Shown here piece after piece: positions 44,196-56,900 of a stretch of DNA of 64,000 nt. Both the position numbers and the translations under genes were made by a program. Within the stretch, counting starts at the first letter, position 1; every line of letters begins with the position of its first letter. This stretch comes from Fibrella rubiginis (GTDB lineage Bacteria; Bacteroidota; Bacteroidia; Cytophagales; Spirosomataceae). The notes beneath the pieces are model-generated. The model did not search any database and was not told the origin of the DNA. It saw only the letters and a program-made list of their open reading frames with translations. The DNA lies in contig NZ_JAFMYV010000001.1 in NCBI RefSeq assembly GCF_017353185.1, forward strand, positions 1-64,000. The letters run 5' to 3'.

Positions 44196-44345
44196 TTGAC
44201 CCCTGTTTGCTATTGTTTAACCCCTGAACGTATACAGAGCATATTTACTCAGTTTATAAACGTCAGAATTCATACATTATGAAGCTCTGTTGCCAGTCCC
44301 GCAGCAGCCTGCGGAACGTAGTGGGGGCGGTTAAGATTGGCCTCT

Positions 44346-44362
44346 TTGGCATAGTTTTAGCT
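44346..44362 (+). promoter_or_regulatory. Candidate sigma-54-type promoter, copy 1
   Basis: TTGGCATAGTTTTAGCT matches the -24/-12 consensus TGGCAY-R-N4-TTGCW with the correct spacing and one mismatch (A for T in the -12 box). No activator site was identified. The next gene is the adhesin 640 nt downstream. Confidence 0.35.
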
Positions 44363-44517
44363 AAATGGCCAAAACTCAGGCACATACAGAATTCGCTGAA
44401 TATTAGCTTCTTCCGCCGTTTGTCATTTAAAATGGGCACTAGGGGAAAATACCATAATGGGCTTAATATGAGTAGATTATTAAGGTATGCAGTGAATTGA
44501 CATGACCGACCTGTCCT

Positions 44518-44534
44518 TTGGCATAGTTTTAGAT
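44518..44534 (+). promoter_or_regulatory. Candidate sigma-54-type promoter, copy 2
   Basis: A second copy, TTGGCATAGTTTTAGAT, lies 172 nt after the first with the same spacing but one further mismatch in the -12 box. It could be the actual promoter, a decayed copy, or just a direct repeat. Confidence 0.3.
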
Positions 44535-44997
44535 AAACGTGACAGTGTGCAATTCATACAAACCATTCAGACTAGCAGCCCGTGACTTTTGTGGGGGGGG
44601 CAGTCAAATAATTGACTGCGTCTGTAGGGAGATCACTAGTGAATTAACCGCCACAAATTAGTTGCAGATGAATGTAATCTCTACGCTGATATCCGGCCCG
44701 ATTCGGACGTATTCAGAACAGAATATGCCCCGGAATTACGCCATGGCCTATGCCGTTGGAAGCAAGCTGCTTCAGTTTCTTCGGCAGGTGGCCGCACAGA
44801 TTTTGTGCATTCTGCCTGTCTGGCGATTTTCTACTCAAAACCAACCAGCCTTTCTGGCTGCTACAGCCCGCCGTGCTCATGCACGAAGACAGCATACCGG
44901 GGCCCAAAAGCCAACTCACCAGGCTGAACCACCCGATAAACGATTCAGACACCCACCGCTGATCAAATTTTTAAGTCTCTTATTAAGTCCACTTGCA

Positions 44998-47900
44998 ATG
45001 AATCAATCTCTACTAAACCAAGTCTGGCACCGAATAGGCTCTTGTTTAGCCTATTTACTGGCGTTTTTAGCCATACCAGACCGCCCGCAACGCGTAGGTG
45101 GAAAGTTACACCGCCAGCTCGCACTCGCAGGATTGCTGTCATTGACCGGACTGCTTACGGGTGCATTTGCGCAAACAGGCAGTCAGGTTAACTTAAGCCT
45201 CACCAAATCAATCAGTAACGCCTCGCCGGCCTTAGGTCAGGTGGTTACGTATACGGTAGCCGTCACTAACACTGGTTCGGCTACAGCCACCAGCGTAGTG
45301 GTGAGTGATTCAATGGCAATGGGCTATAGCACCGTACTGTCCTCAACGGCGTCGGTCGGTACGTATAGTTCAACTGCTGCTACAGGGCTGGGTATCTGGA
45401 CTATTGGCTCCATTGCTCCCAGCCAAACTGTAACGTTGCTGGTATCAGCGCGGGTAGACGCCGAGGGCGTTGCCTTCAACGCCGCTGAAGTGAAGTCGAT
45501 GGATGGCACCGATGCTAACTCGGTTCCAGGCAACGGTGATCTGCTGGAAGACGATTATGATAATGCCTGCTTCTCGGTACCTATCACCTGGTACCCCGGT
45601 GATGAATACACCGTCGACAAGCCAACGGGCTTCACCAGCTTTACCTGGCTGGCCGGTGGCCAACCCGTATCAGCGTCGAGCACGGTAGCAAGTGTAGATG
45701 CAAACGGGAACCTGGTCATTAAAGGGCCCGGTATTTTCTCGTTTGCTGCCACCCGCAATGCCTGCCCTGTCAGCAACTGCTGTAACATCATCGTCCAGCC
45801 TGGCGCAACAGCGGGTTTGGGCAATTATGTGTTTGAAGACAAAAATGCCGATGGTATTCAAAACGGTGGTGACCTGCCTATTCAGGGCGTATTGGTAACA
45901 CTTTACCAAAATGGTAGCGCGGTAGCTACGACCACAACCGACGCGTCGGGCCTTTACTCGTTTACGGGCCTCACTCCTGGCAGCAGCAATAGCTACGCCG
46001 TTGGGTTTACCACGCCGACAGGCTTTACCGCAGCTTCCCCGTTGGTGGGCGGCAATGGCGCAGTTGATTCGGATGTGAACCCCATCACGGGCAAGACCGC
46101 ATCGGTTACACTGGCCCCCGGTGAGGTTAATCCGGATCTGGACGCTGGCTACATCAAGCCCGCCTCACTGGGCGACTACGTTTTTAATGATAAGAACAAG
46201 GACGGTGTTCAGAACGCCGGTGATACCCCCATTCAGGGCGTACTGGTTACCTTATATCAAAATGGATCAGCCGTTGCGACAACAACTTCCGACGCGGCGG
46301 GTGCCTATTCATTTACGGGCCTGACCCCCGGCGCAGCCAACGTATATCAGGTGAAGTTCGCTACACCAGCTAGCTTCGCCTCAACATCGGCCAACGTTGG
46401 TTTTGATGGGCTGGACTCGGATGCAGACCCTGTTACGGGCCTGACCCAGACGTTGACCTTAACCTCTGGGGAGAGCAATACCTCGGTCGATGCCGGGTTC
46501 TACCAGCCGACGGCGAGCCTGGGTGACTATGTCTTTGAGGACAAGAACGCCAATGGTATCCAGGATGCGGGCGACATGCCAATCTCAGGGGTACTGGTAA
46601 CCTTGTATTCAAACGGTTCGGCCGTGGGCACAACCACCACGAGCGCCTCGGGTCTCTACTCTTTCACGGGCCTCACGCCGGGCGTATCCTATACAGTGGG
46701 CTTCGGCAAACCAGCGGGCTTTGTGCCCACGCTGGCCAACGTGCTCTCGGGTACGGCAGGTGACGGGGCTGACTCGGATGCCAACCCCATCACGGGCCTG
46801 ACGGGGGCTTACAGCCTGAGCGCCAACGAGTTTAACTCGACGGTGGATGCTGGTTTCTACAAGCCGGCTTCGCTGGGCGACTATGTCTTTACCGACGTGA
46901 ACCGCGATGGGGTGCAGAATGCGGGTGACACGCCGCTGCCAGGGGTGGTGGTGACGCTCTACCAGAACGGCAGTGCCGTGGCCACCACGACGACCAACGC
47001 CTCGGGTCTGTATTCGTTCACGGGCCTCACGCCGGGGGCGGCTAATGTCTATCAGGTAGGCTTTGCCAAACCGGCGGGGCTGGCCTCTACTTCGGCCAAT
47101 GTTGGCTCCGACGGGCTGGACTCAGATGCTGATCCGGTTACGGGCCTGACCCAGACGTTGACCTTAACCTCTGGGGAGAGCAATACCTCGGTAGACGCTG
47201 GTTTCTATCAGCCGACAGCGGGTCTGGGCGACTATGTATTTGAGGACAAGAATGCTGACGGTATTCAAAACGGTGGCGACCTGCCCATTCAGGGTGTATT
47301 GGTAACTCTGTTCCAGAATGGATCCGCTGTGGCGACGACCACAACCAACGCTGCAGGCTTCTATAGTTTCACTGGCCTGACACCGGGTAGCAGCAACAGC
47401 TACGTGGTAGGCTTTGCCAAGCCAGCCGGTTTTGCTACAACCACGCCACTGTCGGGTACCGATGCAGCAAAAGATTCAAACGCTGATCTGGTAACGGGCA
47501 AGTCGCAGTCAGTAACGCTGGCGGCGGATGAGTTCAACGCTACTATTGACGCCGGTTATGTGAAACCCGCTTCCATTGGTGACTACGTATTTAATGATAC
47601 TAACAAAGACGGAGTACAGAATGCTGGTGACTCGCCGATTTCGGGTGTACTCGTGACATTATACCTGAACGGTTCGGCTGTGGGTACAACCACAACGGAT
47701 GCTTCGGGCGCTTACTCATTTACGGGCCTAACCCCCGGTGCAGGTAATGTGTATCAGGTAGGTTTCACGGCACCAACGAACTTCAGCAGCACGTCGGCCA
47801 ATATTGGCTCTGACGGGCTGGATTCGGATGCTGATCCGGTTACAGGCTTGACCCAGACGTTGACGCTGACATCGGGTGAGAGTAATACCTCTGTCGATGC

Positions 47901-50900
47901 GGGTTATTTCCGCCTCACAGCTGGTTTGGGTGACTATGTCTTTGAAGACAAGAACGCCAATGGCATCCAGGATGCGGGCGACATGCCAATCTCAGGGGTA
48001 CTGGTAACCTTGTATTCAAATGGTTCGGCCGTGGGTACAACGCTAACAGACGTTAGCGGCTTGTATTCCTTCACGGGCCTCACGCCGGGCGTATCCTACA
48101 CGGTAGGCTTCGGCAAACCCGCGGGCTTTGTCGCGACCATCGCTAATGTAGGTTCGGACACAGCTGACTCAGATGCCAACCCAACAACGGGCCTGACGGG
48201 GGCTTACAGCCTGAGCGCCAACGAGTTCAACTCGACAGTCGATGCTGGCTTCTTCCGGCCTGCTTCCATTGGTGACTACGTCTTCAATGATACCAATAAA
48301 GACGGCGTCCAGAATGGGGGTGATACACCACTAGCAGGTGTGGTAGTGACGCTCTACCAAAACGGCAGTGCCGTAGCGACCACGACCACGAATGCTTCGG
48401 GTCTGTATTCGTTCACGGGTCTGACGCCGGGGGCAGCCAATGTGTACCAGGTTGGTTTCACTACGCCCACCAACTTCAGCACTACCACACCCTTGTCGGG
48501 TACAGATAAAGCACTGGACTCAGATGCTAACCCAATCACGGGCTTGACAGGTAGCGTAACGCTGACCTCGGGTGAGAGCAATACAACCTTCGACGCTGGT
48601 TTCTATCAGTTGACGGCGGGCCTGGGCGACTATGTCTTTGAGGACAAGAACGCCAATGGTATCCAGGATGCGGGCGACATGCCAATCTCAGGGGTACTGG
48701 TAACCTTGTACACGAATGGCTCGGCCGTGGGCACAACCACCACGAGCGCCTCGGGTCTCTACTCCTTCACCGGCCTCACGCCGGGCGTATCCTATACAGT
48801 GGGCTTCGGCAAGCCAGCGGGCTTTGTGCCCACGCTGGCCAACGTGCTCTCGGGTACGGCAGGTGACGGGGCTGACTCGGATGCCAGCCCCATCACGGGC
48901 CTGACGGGGGCTTACAGCCTGAGCGCCACCGAGTTCAACTCGACGGTGGATGCTGGTTTCTACAAGCCAGCTTCGCTGGGCGACTACGTCTTTACCGACG
49001 TGAACCGCGATGGGGTGCAGAATGCGGGCGACACGCCGCTTGCCGGGGTGGTGGTGACGCTCTACCAGAACGGCAGTGCCGTGGCCACTACGACGACCAA
49101 CGCCTCGGGGCTGTATTCGTTCACAGGCCTCACGCCGGGGGCGGCAAACAGCTATGTGGTCGGCTTCACGCCGCCTGCGGGCTACAGCGCAACCAGCCCA
49201 TTGTCAGGAACGGACAAGGCCCTGGATTCGGATGTCAACCCACTTACGGGTAAGTCGGGCAGTGTAACGCTGACCTCGGGCGAGACCAACAGCACGGTGG
49301 ACGCGGGTTTCTACCAGCCAACGGCGGGTCTGGGCGACTATGTGTTCTTTGATACAGATAAGGACGGTCTGCAAACACCTGACGATTTTCCGCTTGAGGA
49401 TATCCTGGTGACCCTGTTCCAGAATGGCAGCGCAGTAGCAACCACGCTGACGAACCCTGATGGCTTCTATAGCTTTACGGGTCTGACGCCGGGCAGCAGC
49501 ATTAGCTACTCAGTGGGCTTCACTACGCCGCTTGGTCTGACGGCTACTATGGCTCACGTAGGGTCGGACGGTACCATTGATAGTGACCTCGATCCAATCA
49601 CGGGACGTTCTCAGTCGGTTACGCTGGCCATAGGTGAGTTTAACTCCACGCTCGACGCTGGATTTATGCCAACTGAAGAGCCACCGCACGATTCGCCGGT
49701 AATGGCTAGCCTGGGTGACTACGTTTTCCTGGATAACAACAAGGACGGTATTCAAAATGCAGGTGACGCACCAATTCAAGGTGTCAAAGTGACACTGTAT
49801 CTGAATGGTACCGCCGTTGCAACAACATTGACAGACATCAGTGGTCTCTACAGTTTCACGGGTCTGAATCCGGGTAACAACCGCAACTACGTAGTTGGGT
49901 TCACAACACCGGCCAATATGACGGCGACGCTGACGAATGTAGGCAGCGACACTGCCGACAGCGATGCTAACCCGATTACGGGTATGACGCAGAGCGTAAC
50001 CTTGCTGCCAGGTGAAAACAACACGACACTAGACGCTGGTTTCTACCAGCCGACGGCGGGCCTGGGCGACTATGTCTTTGAGGACAAGAACGCCAACGGC
50101 ATCCAGGATGCGGGCGACATGCCTATTCCAAACGTACTAGTAACCTTGTACACGAATGGCTCGGCCGTGGGCACAACCACCACGAGTGCGTCGGGTCTCT
50201 ACTCCTTCACGGGCCTCACGCCGGGCGTATCCTACACGGTGAGCTTCGGCAAGCCCGCGGGCTTTGTGCCCACGCTGGCCAACGTGCTCTCGGGTACGGC
50301 AGGTGACGGGGCTGACTCGGATGCCAGCCCCATCACGGGCCTGACAGGGGCTTACAGCCTGAGCGCCAACGAGTTCAACCCGACAGTCGATGCTGGCTTC
50401 TTCCGGCCTGCTTCCATTGGTGACTACGTCTTCAATGATACCAATAAAGACGGCGTCCAGAATGGGGGTGATACACCACTAGCAGGTGTGGTAGTGACGC
50501 TCTACCAAAACGGCAGTGCCGTAGCGACCACGACCACGAATGCTTCGGGTCTGTATTCGTTCACGGGTCTGACGCCGGGGGCAGCCAATGTGTACCAGGT
50601 TGGTTTCACTACGCCCACCAACTTCAGCACTACCACACCCTTGTCGGGTACAGATAAAGCACTGGACTCAGATGCTAACCCAATCACGGGCTTGACAGGT
50701 AGCGTAACGCTGACCTCGGGTGAGAGCAATACAACCTTCGACGCTGGTTTCTATCAGTTGACGGCGGGCCTGGGCGACTATGTCTTTGAGGACAAGAACG
50801 TCAACGGCATCCAGGATGCGGGCGACGTGCCTATTCCGGGTGTAGTAGTGACGCTGTATGCTATGCAGTCACCTATGTATAGTGTTGGTGAAGCTATCAA

Positions 50901-53900
50901 AACGACTACAACAGATATAAATGGCCTTTACAGCTTTACAGGGTTAACTCCCGGCGTATCGTACTCTGTTGGATTTGGTACCCCGGCTGGCTATACTGTA
51001 ACGGTTGCCAATGTGGGTAACGACACTAAAGACTCAGATGCGAATCACGCTTATGTGTCGGACTGGGCTAAAGCATTGAACTTAACCGAAGGTTATATTC
51101 TAGCGCCGAACGAGTTTAACCCGACAGTGGATGCTGGTTTCTACAAGCCAGCTTCGCTGGGCGACTATGTCTTTACCGACGTGAACCGCGATGGGGTGCA
51201 GAATGCAGGTGACACGCCGCTTGCCGGGGTGGTGGTGACGCTCTACCAGAACGGCAGTGCCGTGGCCACCACGACGACCAACGCCTCGGGGCTCTACAGC
51301 TTCACGGGCCTCACGCCAGGGGCGGCAAACAGCTATGTGGTCGGCTTTACGCCGCCTGCGGGCTACAGCGCAACCAGCCCATTGTCGGGTACGGACAAGG
51401 CCCTGGATTCGGATGTCAACCCACTTACGGGTAAGTCGGGCAGTGTAACGCTGACCTCGGGCGAGACCAACAGCACGGTGGACGCGGGTTTCTACCAGCC
51501 AACGGCGGGTTTGGGTGACTATGTATTTGAAGACAAAAATCTGGACGGTATTCAGAACGGCGGCGACGTGCCGATCTCAGGGGTACTGGTAACGCTTTAC
51601 CTAAACGGTTCAGCCGTGGCGACGACCACGACCAATGGTGCTGGCCTGTACAGTTTCACTGGTCTGACGTCAGGTCCTGCTAACAATTATGTGGTTGGTT
51701 TTGCCAAGCCTGCGGGCTTTGGGCCAACGCTGTCGAACGTAGGTTCGGACACGGCTGATTCAGACGCCGATGGGGCAACGGGCAAAACCCAGTCAGTGAC
51801 CCTGGCTCCGGGTGAGTTCAATTCCACACTCGACGCTGGCTTCTTCCGCACGGCCTCTATCGGTGATTACGTATTTGTCGACACTGATAAGAGTGGCACC
51901 CAAACGCCGGGTGACAAACCGCTTCAGGGTGTGATCATCACACTGTACCAAAACGGTTCAGCCGTGGCGACCACGATGAGCGACGTCAACGGTGCCTACA
52001 GCTTTACGGGTCTGACGCCGGGCAGCAGTAACACCTACTCAGTAGGTTTTGCCAAGCCATCGGGCTTCAACACGACCACGGCAGGTGTAGGTGGTAACCC
52101 AACGCTCGACTCAGATCCTGATCCGGTCACGGGCCGCACGACTGGCTTCACGCTGAGCAATGGCGAAAGCAACACTACCATCGATGCCGGCTACGCACCA
52201 CAGTCGGCTGGTTTAGGTGACTACGTGTTTGAAGACAAGAATGCCAACGGGACACAGGATGCAGGCGACATGCCAATTCCAAACGTACTGGTGACTTTGT
52301 ACACGAATGGCTCGGCTGTTGCCACTACGCTAACCAGTTCGTCGGGCATGTACAGTTTCACGGGTCTCACGCCAGGAACGCCTTATTATGTAGGCTTCGG
52401 CAAACCAGCTGGTTTCACGCCAACGGCGGCCAACCTGGGTGACGATACGAAAGACTCGGACGCCGATGTGACCACCGGCTTTAGCCAGACGGTAACGCTC
52501 GCTTCGGAAGAGTACAACTTAACTATCGATGCGGGCTTCTACCGGCCTGCTTCACTGGGCGACTATGTCTTTGTTGACAACAACCGCGATGGGGTGCAGA
52601 ACGCAGGCGATGCGCCAATGCCAGGTGTGGTAGTGACACTCTACCTGAATGGTTCGGCTGTGGCAACAACAACCACAAATGGTTCAGGCGCATACAGCTT
52701 CACAGGTCTGGCTCCGGGTACGACAAATGTTTACCAGGTAGGTTTTGCCAAGCCCGCCGGTTTCGACGCCACCTCGGCCAACGTTGGTTTCGATGGTCTC
52801 GATTCAGATGCTGACCCCATCACGGGTCGTGCGCCAAGCCTGACCTTGTCGTCGGGTGAGAGCAACACCTCTGTCGATGCAGGCTTCCTACCACAACTTG
52901 GCGCCATCGGTGACTTTGTGTGGTTTGATTACAACAGCGATGGTCAACAAGCCCCAGTGGGTGAGCCAGGCGTGCCAAATCTGCTGATAACCTTGTTCCA
53001 GAGTGGTTCAGCCATCCGGACAACACTGACAGATGCGAATGGCAAGTACCTGTTTAGTGGGTTAGGATCAGGTCAGTATACGGTGAAATTCACCGCGCCG
53101 GTTGGTAGCGTCTTCACGACAAAGAACCGCAATGGTGTACCAACCGATCTCGACAGCGATGCAGGTGCCGACGGTCTGTCAGACCTGATTACCATCGATG
53201 TAACGCAGCCGATCTCAAGCACAGCACGGGTTAACCTGACCATCGACGCAGGTATTGTACCTTACGGGTCTATTGGTAACTACGTATGGCGAGACACTAA
53301 TAACAACGGTCTGCAAGACGATGGCCCAACGGGTATTCCGAACGTGAAGGTTCAACTCTTCACGTCTACCGACCTCACCAACCCGCTCGACGAGACGGTG
53401 ACGGATGGCAGCGGTTATTACTTGTTCACCCAATTAATTGCTGGCAACTATAAAGTGAAATTCACACTGCCAACTGGTGAGGTCTTTACTCTTCAGACGC
53501 AGGGTGGTGATCGTGGCATCGACAGTAACCCCGGTGCCGACGGCTTAAGCGACGTGATTCCCATCAGTACCAGCCTGGCACTGGGCAACGTGGGTCGCGA
53601 CAACCTGACGATTGATGCGGGTGTGAAAGCCAAATGTTCTACGCCGCTGGTACTGGTTGCTTCGGCCACCAACAGCAGCATCTGCGTTGGCGACATGACG
53701 TCGGTTAGTGCCACTGCTTCTGGGGCAACCGTGATTCGCTGGTACCTCGCCGCTATTGGCGATGCCGTAGCGTTCACATCAGCCAGCGGGCAGACGGTGC
53801 CGGTTGATGTATCGACTACGACGACCTATTACGTAGAGGCTGAAACGGCCGATGGTTGCAAGAGCGAACGCAAGCCCGTCACGATCATCGTGAATGCCCG

Positions 53901-56900
53901 CCCGAACACGCCATCGTGCATTAAGGAAGTCAACGTTTGTCAGGATGCATTCTATGATCTGACGAAGGTGAAGCTCAACAACGTTCCTCTGCCAGGCAGC
54001 ACACTGGAATGGCACACGGGTAAGAGCGAAACCAGCCCATTGGTCACGAACCTGACGGCGGTGTCGGCGGGTGAGTACTTCCTCTTCGAGCGGTCTAAGT
54101 TTGGCTGCTACAGCTACCCAACGGTGCTGACGGTGAATCAGATCGACTGCCGCTGCACAAACCTGGCCGTGGTATCGACCACGCTCACCTCTGGCTCAGC
54201 CTGCGCCGGTGGCCCTATTACGCTGATCGCCAGCATGGGCGGCTCGGCAACGGGTGTGACCTGGATGACGTCTACAAGTACCAGCACGGGTACGCTGACA
54301 ATGGCCAACAGCCTGACAGCCTACTACATGCCGTCGGCGGCTGACATCGCGGCGGGTACGGTACAGTTTGCGGTGATGACCAACGATCCGGACGGTTCTG
54401 GCTACTGTGTGCCGGCTAAGAGTTCGGTGGTAGTGGCCATCAGTCCACGGCCGGAGGCACCGCTCGGCGCTGCTTGTGAAGACGAGATTCTGTGCAAAGG
54501 TGGCAGCACCAAACTGTTTGGTTTCACGGCATCGAACGGTAAGATCAACTGGTACAACAAGGCCACGGGTATACTGGTCGGCACGTCGATGAATGGCAAG
54601 CCGCTGACAGTGACACCAACGGCATCGACAACGTACCTGGCCGAGGCCGTAAGTGCTGCCGGCTGCGTGAGCCTGACGAAAGTAGAGGTAGTCGTGACTG
54701 TGAAAGCAACCTGTCTGGCCGACCTGGCAGTGGTGAAAACGGTGCTGACGGCTGGCCCATACAAGATAGGCGACTTCGTATCATACGGTATCCTGGCCAA
54801 GAACAACGGCCCGATAACGGCCAAGAGCGTGACGGTATCTGACCTGCTGCCAGCTTCGCTCGAATTTGTGAGCGCCACACCTGCGGCTGAATTCAACGCC
54901 GGAACGGGTGTCTGGACGGTGGGCACGCTGACGAATGGCTCAGATCGCAACCTGATCGTTCAGGCCCGCGTGAAAGGTACTGGTATGCTGACCAACACGG
55001 CCACCATAGATAGCCCGGACAACGATCCAAACATGCCGGAAGACAACGTCTCGGCCGCCCGGATCATGGTGGATCAATGCGCTGTGAACCCGCCAACCAT
55101 TGCCTGTGCCGTAACGGCCCTGTGCGGTGAAGGGGAGTCGACGGTATTGACAGCCCGCGACTGCGACGGTACCATTACGTGGAGCAACGGCATGACGGGC
55201 AACCGCATCTCGGTAACGCCAACCGCCACTACGGTCTACTCGGCTTCGTGTGTGATTGGTGCCTGCACCAGCGGTATGTCGAATACAATTAAGGTGACAG
55301 TAACAGATGCGCCGAAGCCAACCATTCTTGCCAGTGCCGACAAGGTCTGCGTGGGTGGTGTGGTTAGCCTCACGGCCGTCGGCTGCGAGAATGGCACGGT
55401 GTACTGGTCAGACAGCATGGTAGGCAGCGTCGTATCGCTGACCATCTCTGGCGAGACCCTCATTACCGCCCAATGCCGCGTGAATAACTGTTACGGCAAA
55501 GCCGCTGAGAAGCTGATTAAGGTAGGTAACGACCTGCCGAAACCAACGGTGATTTGCAGCACAACGGAAGTATGTCCCGGCGAAACGGTTACTCTGACAG
55601 CCCAAAACTGCACGGGTACGCCACACTGGAGCACGGGCGAAACCACCGCAAGTATCACGGTGACGCCTACGCAGGGCAACAACAGCTACTCAGTATTCTG
55701 TAGCAATGGCGCCAACTGCAACAGCCCACGCTCGAACGATTACAGGATCCGTATTATTCCGAACGTGATTCCAACAGTAACGGCCAGCACTACGTCCATC
55801 TGCGTAGGTGGCACGGTAAGCCTGACCGCCAGCGGTTGTGAAGGGGCCGTGAAGTGGAGCAACAGCATGACGGGTAGCGTGATTTCAGTGACGATGACTG
55901 CATCGGAAAGCTTCTACGCTACCTGCAAAGTGCGCGACTGCGTAAGCGATCCGTCGAAGTCCGTAGCTGTCACGGTTGGTAAGCCACAGGCACCAACCAT
56001 CCGCGCCATCCCGAACACAGCCATCTGCGCTGGTGAGTCGGTAACGCTGACAGTGGCTGAAGGCTGCGCCAACGGCACAGTACGCTGGACGAATACAGAC
56101 CTGACAGGCCGCACTGTTGTGGTGATGCCAGGGGTAAACACCGACTATACGGCCACCTGCGTAGTTGACGGCAACTGCATCAGCGGCGCGTCGAACGTAG
56201 TGAAGGTGATTGTGAAAACAGCTGGTACTGCCCCAACCATCGTGGCCTCAAGTACGGCTGTCTGCAACGGTAGCAGCGTTACGCTGACCGCCAGCGGCTG
56301 CACGGGCACGGTGATGTGGAGCAACAACATGACGGGTGCGTCGATTATGGTGACGCCAACGGCTGAAGTAAACAGCTTCTACGCTATCTGCAAACAGGCC
56401 GACAAGTGTGGTAGCCCGCAGTCTCGCACCATCAAGATCAACCTGTCTACGCCACCAGCGCCCACTGTGGTTTGCAGCACGAGCATTATCTGCCTAGGCG
56501 AATCAGTTGATCTGACGATCCAGAACTGCACCGGTTCGTCGTTGTGGAGCACAGGTGCCGCCGACAATGGTAAAACAACCATCACGGTGACGCCAACGGT
56601 AACAACCAGCTACTCGGTAATCTGCAAAGAAGCCAGTGGTTGCACCAGCGCGCCATCGCAACTGTATACCATCACGGTGGTACCGCTGAAACCGCTCGAT
56701 ATTTCGGCTTCGAAGACCGAAATCACCCTGGGTGAATCAGTGACGCTGACGGCCGCGGGTTGCCCTGTGGGAGGTGTAGTAACCTGGAGCGACAACCAGA
56801 TTGGTAGCGTGATCGTGATCACGCCGACGGCGGCTGTCAGCTTCTACAACGCTACCTGCCGCTACCGTAGCTGCACAACCGATCCGGCGGTGGCGATCAC

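Larger units (their letters stand above)
44196..44997. other. Long non-coding leader region of the giant adhesin gene
   Basis: About 800 nt without a convincing gene. It holds two copies of a TTTGGCATAGTTTTAG motif (44346 and 44518), a run of eight G at 44593-44600 and a small hairpin (GCAGTCAA / TTGACTGC, 44600-44619). The adhesin frame is open back to 44662 but that upstream part has no ATG-initiated signal peptide and reads as Arg/Gln-rich sequence. A 73-codon frame at 44279-44500 has no recognisable features and is probably chance. The region may be a long 5' UTR. Confidence 0.6.

Noticed and set aside
44279..44500. A 73-codon frame in the adhesin leader
   Set aside because: No signal peptide, domain or coding bias was visible, and it spans a repeated promoter-like motif.
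48354..50729. Two identical 75-codon minus-strand frames
   Set aside because: They are shadows of the duplicated SdrD-B units in the adhesin. They are useful only as a sign that the DNA there is identical.
45814..53630. Possible CRISPR-like or intergenic tandem repeat
   Set aside because: The periodicity of about 355 nt is protein repeat structure in one continuous reading frame, with no spacers.
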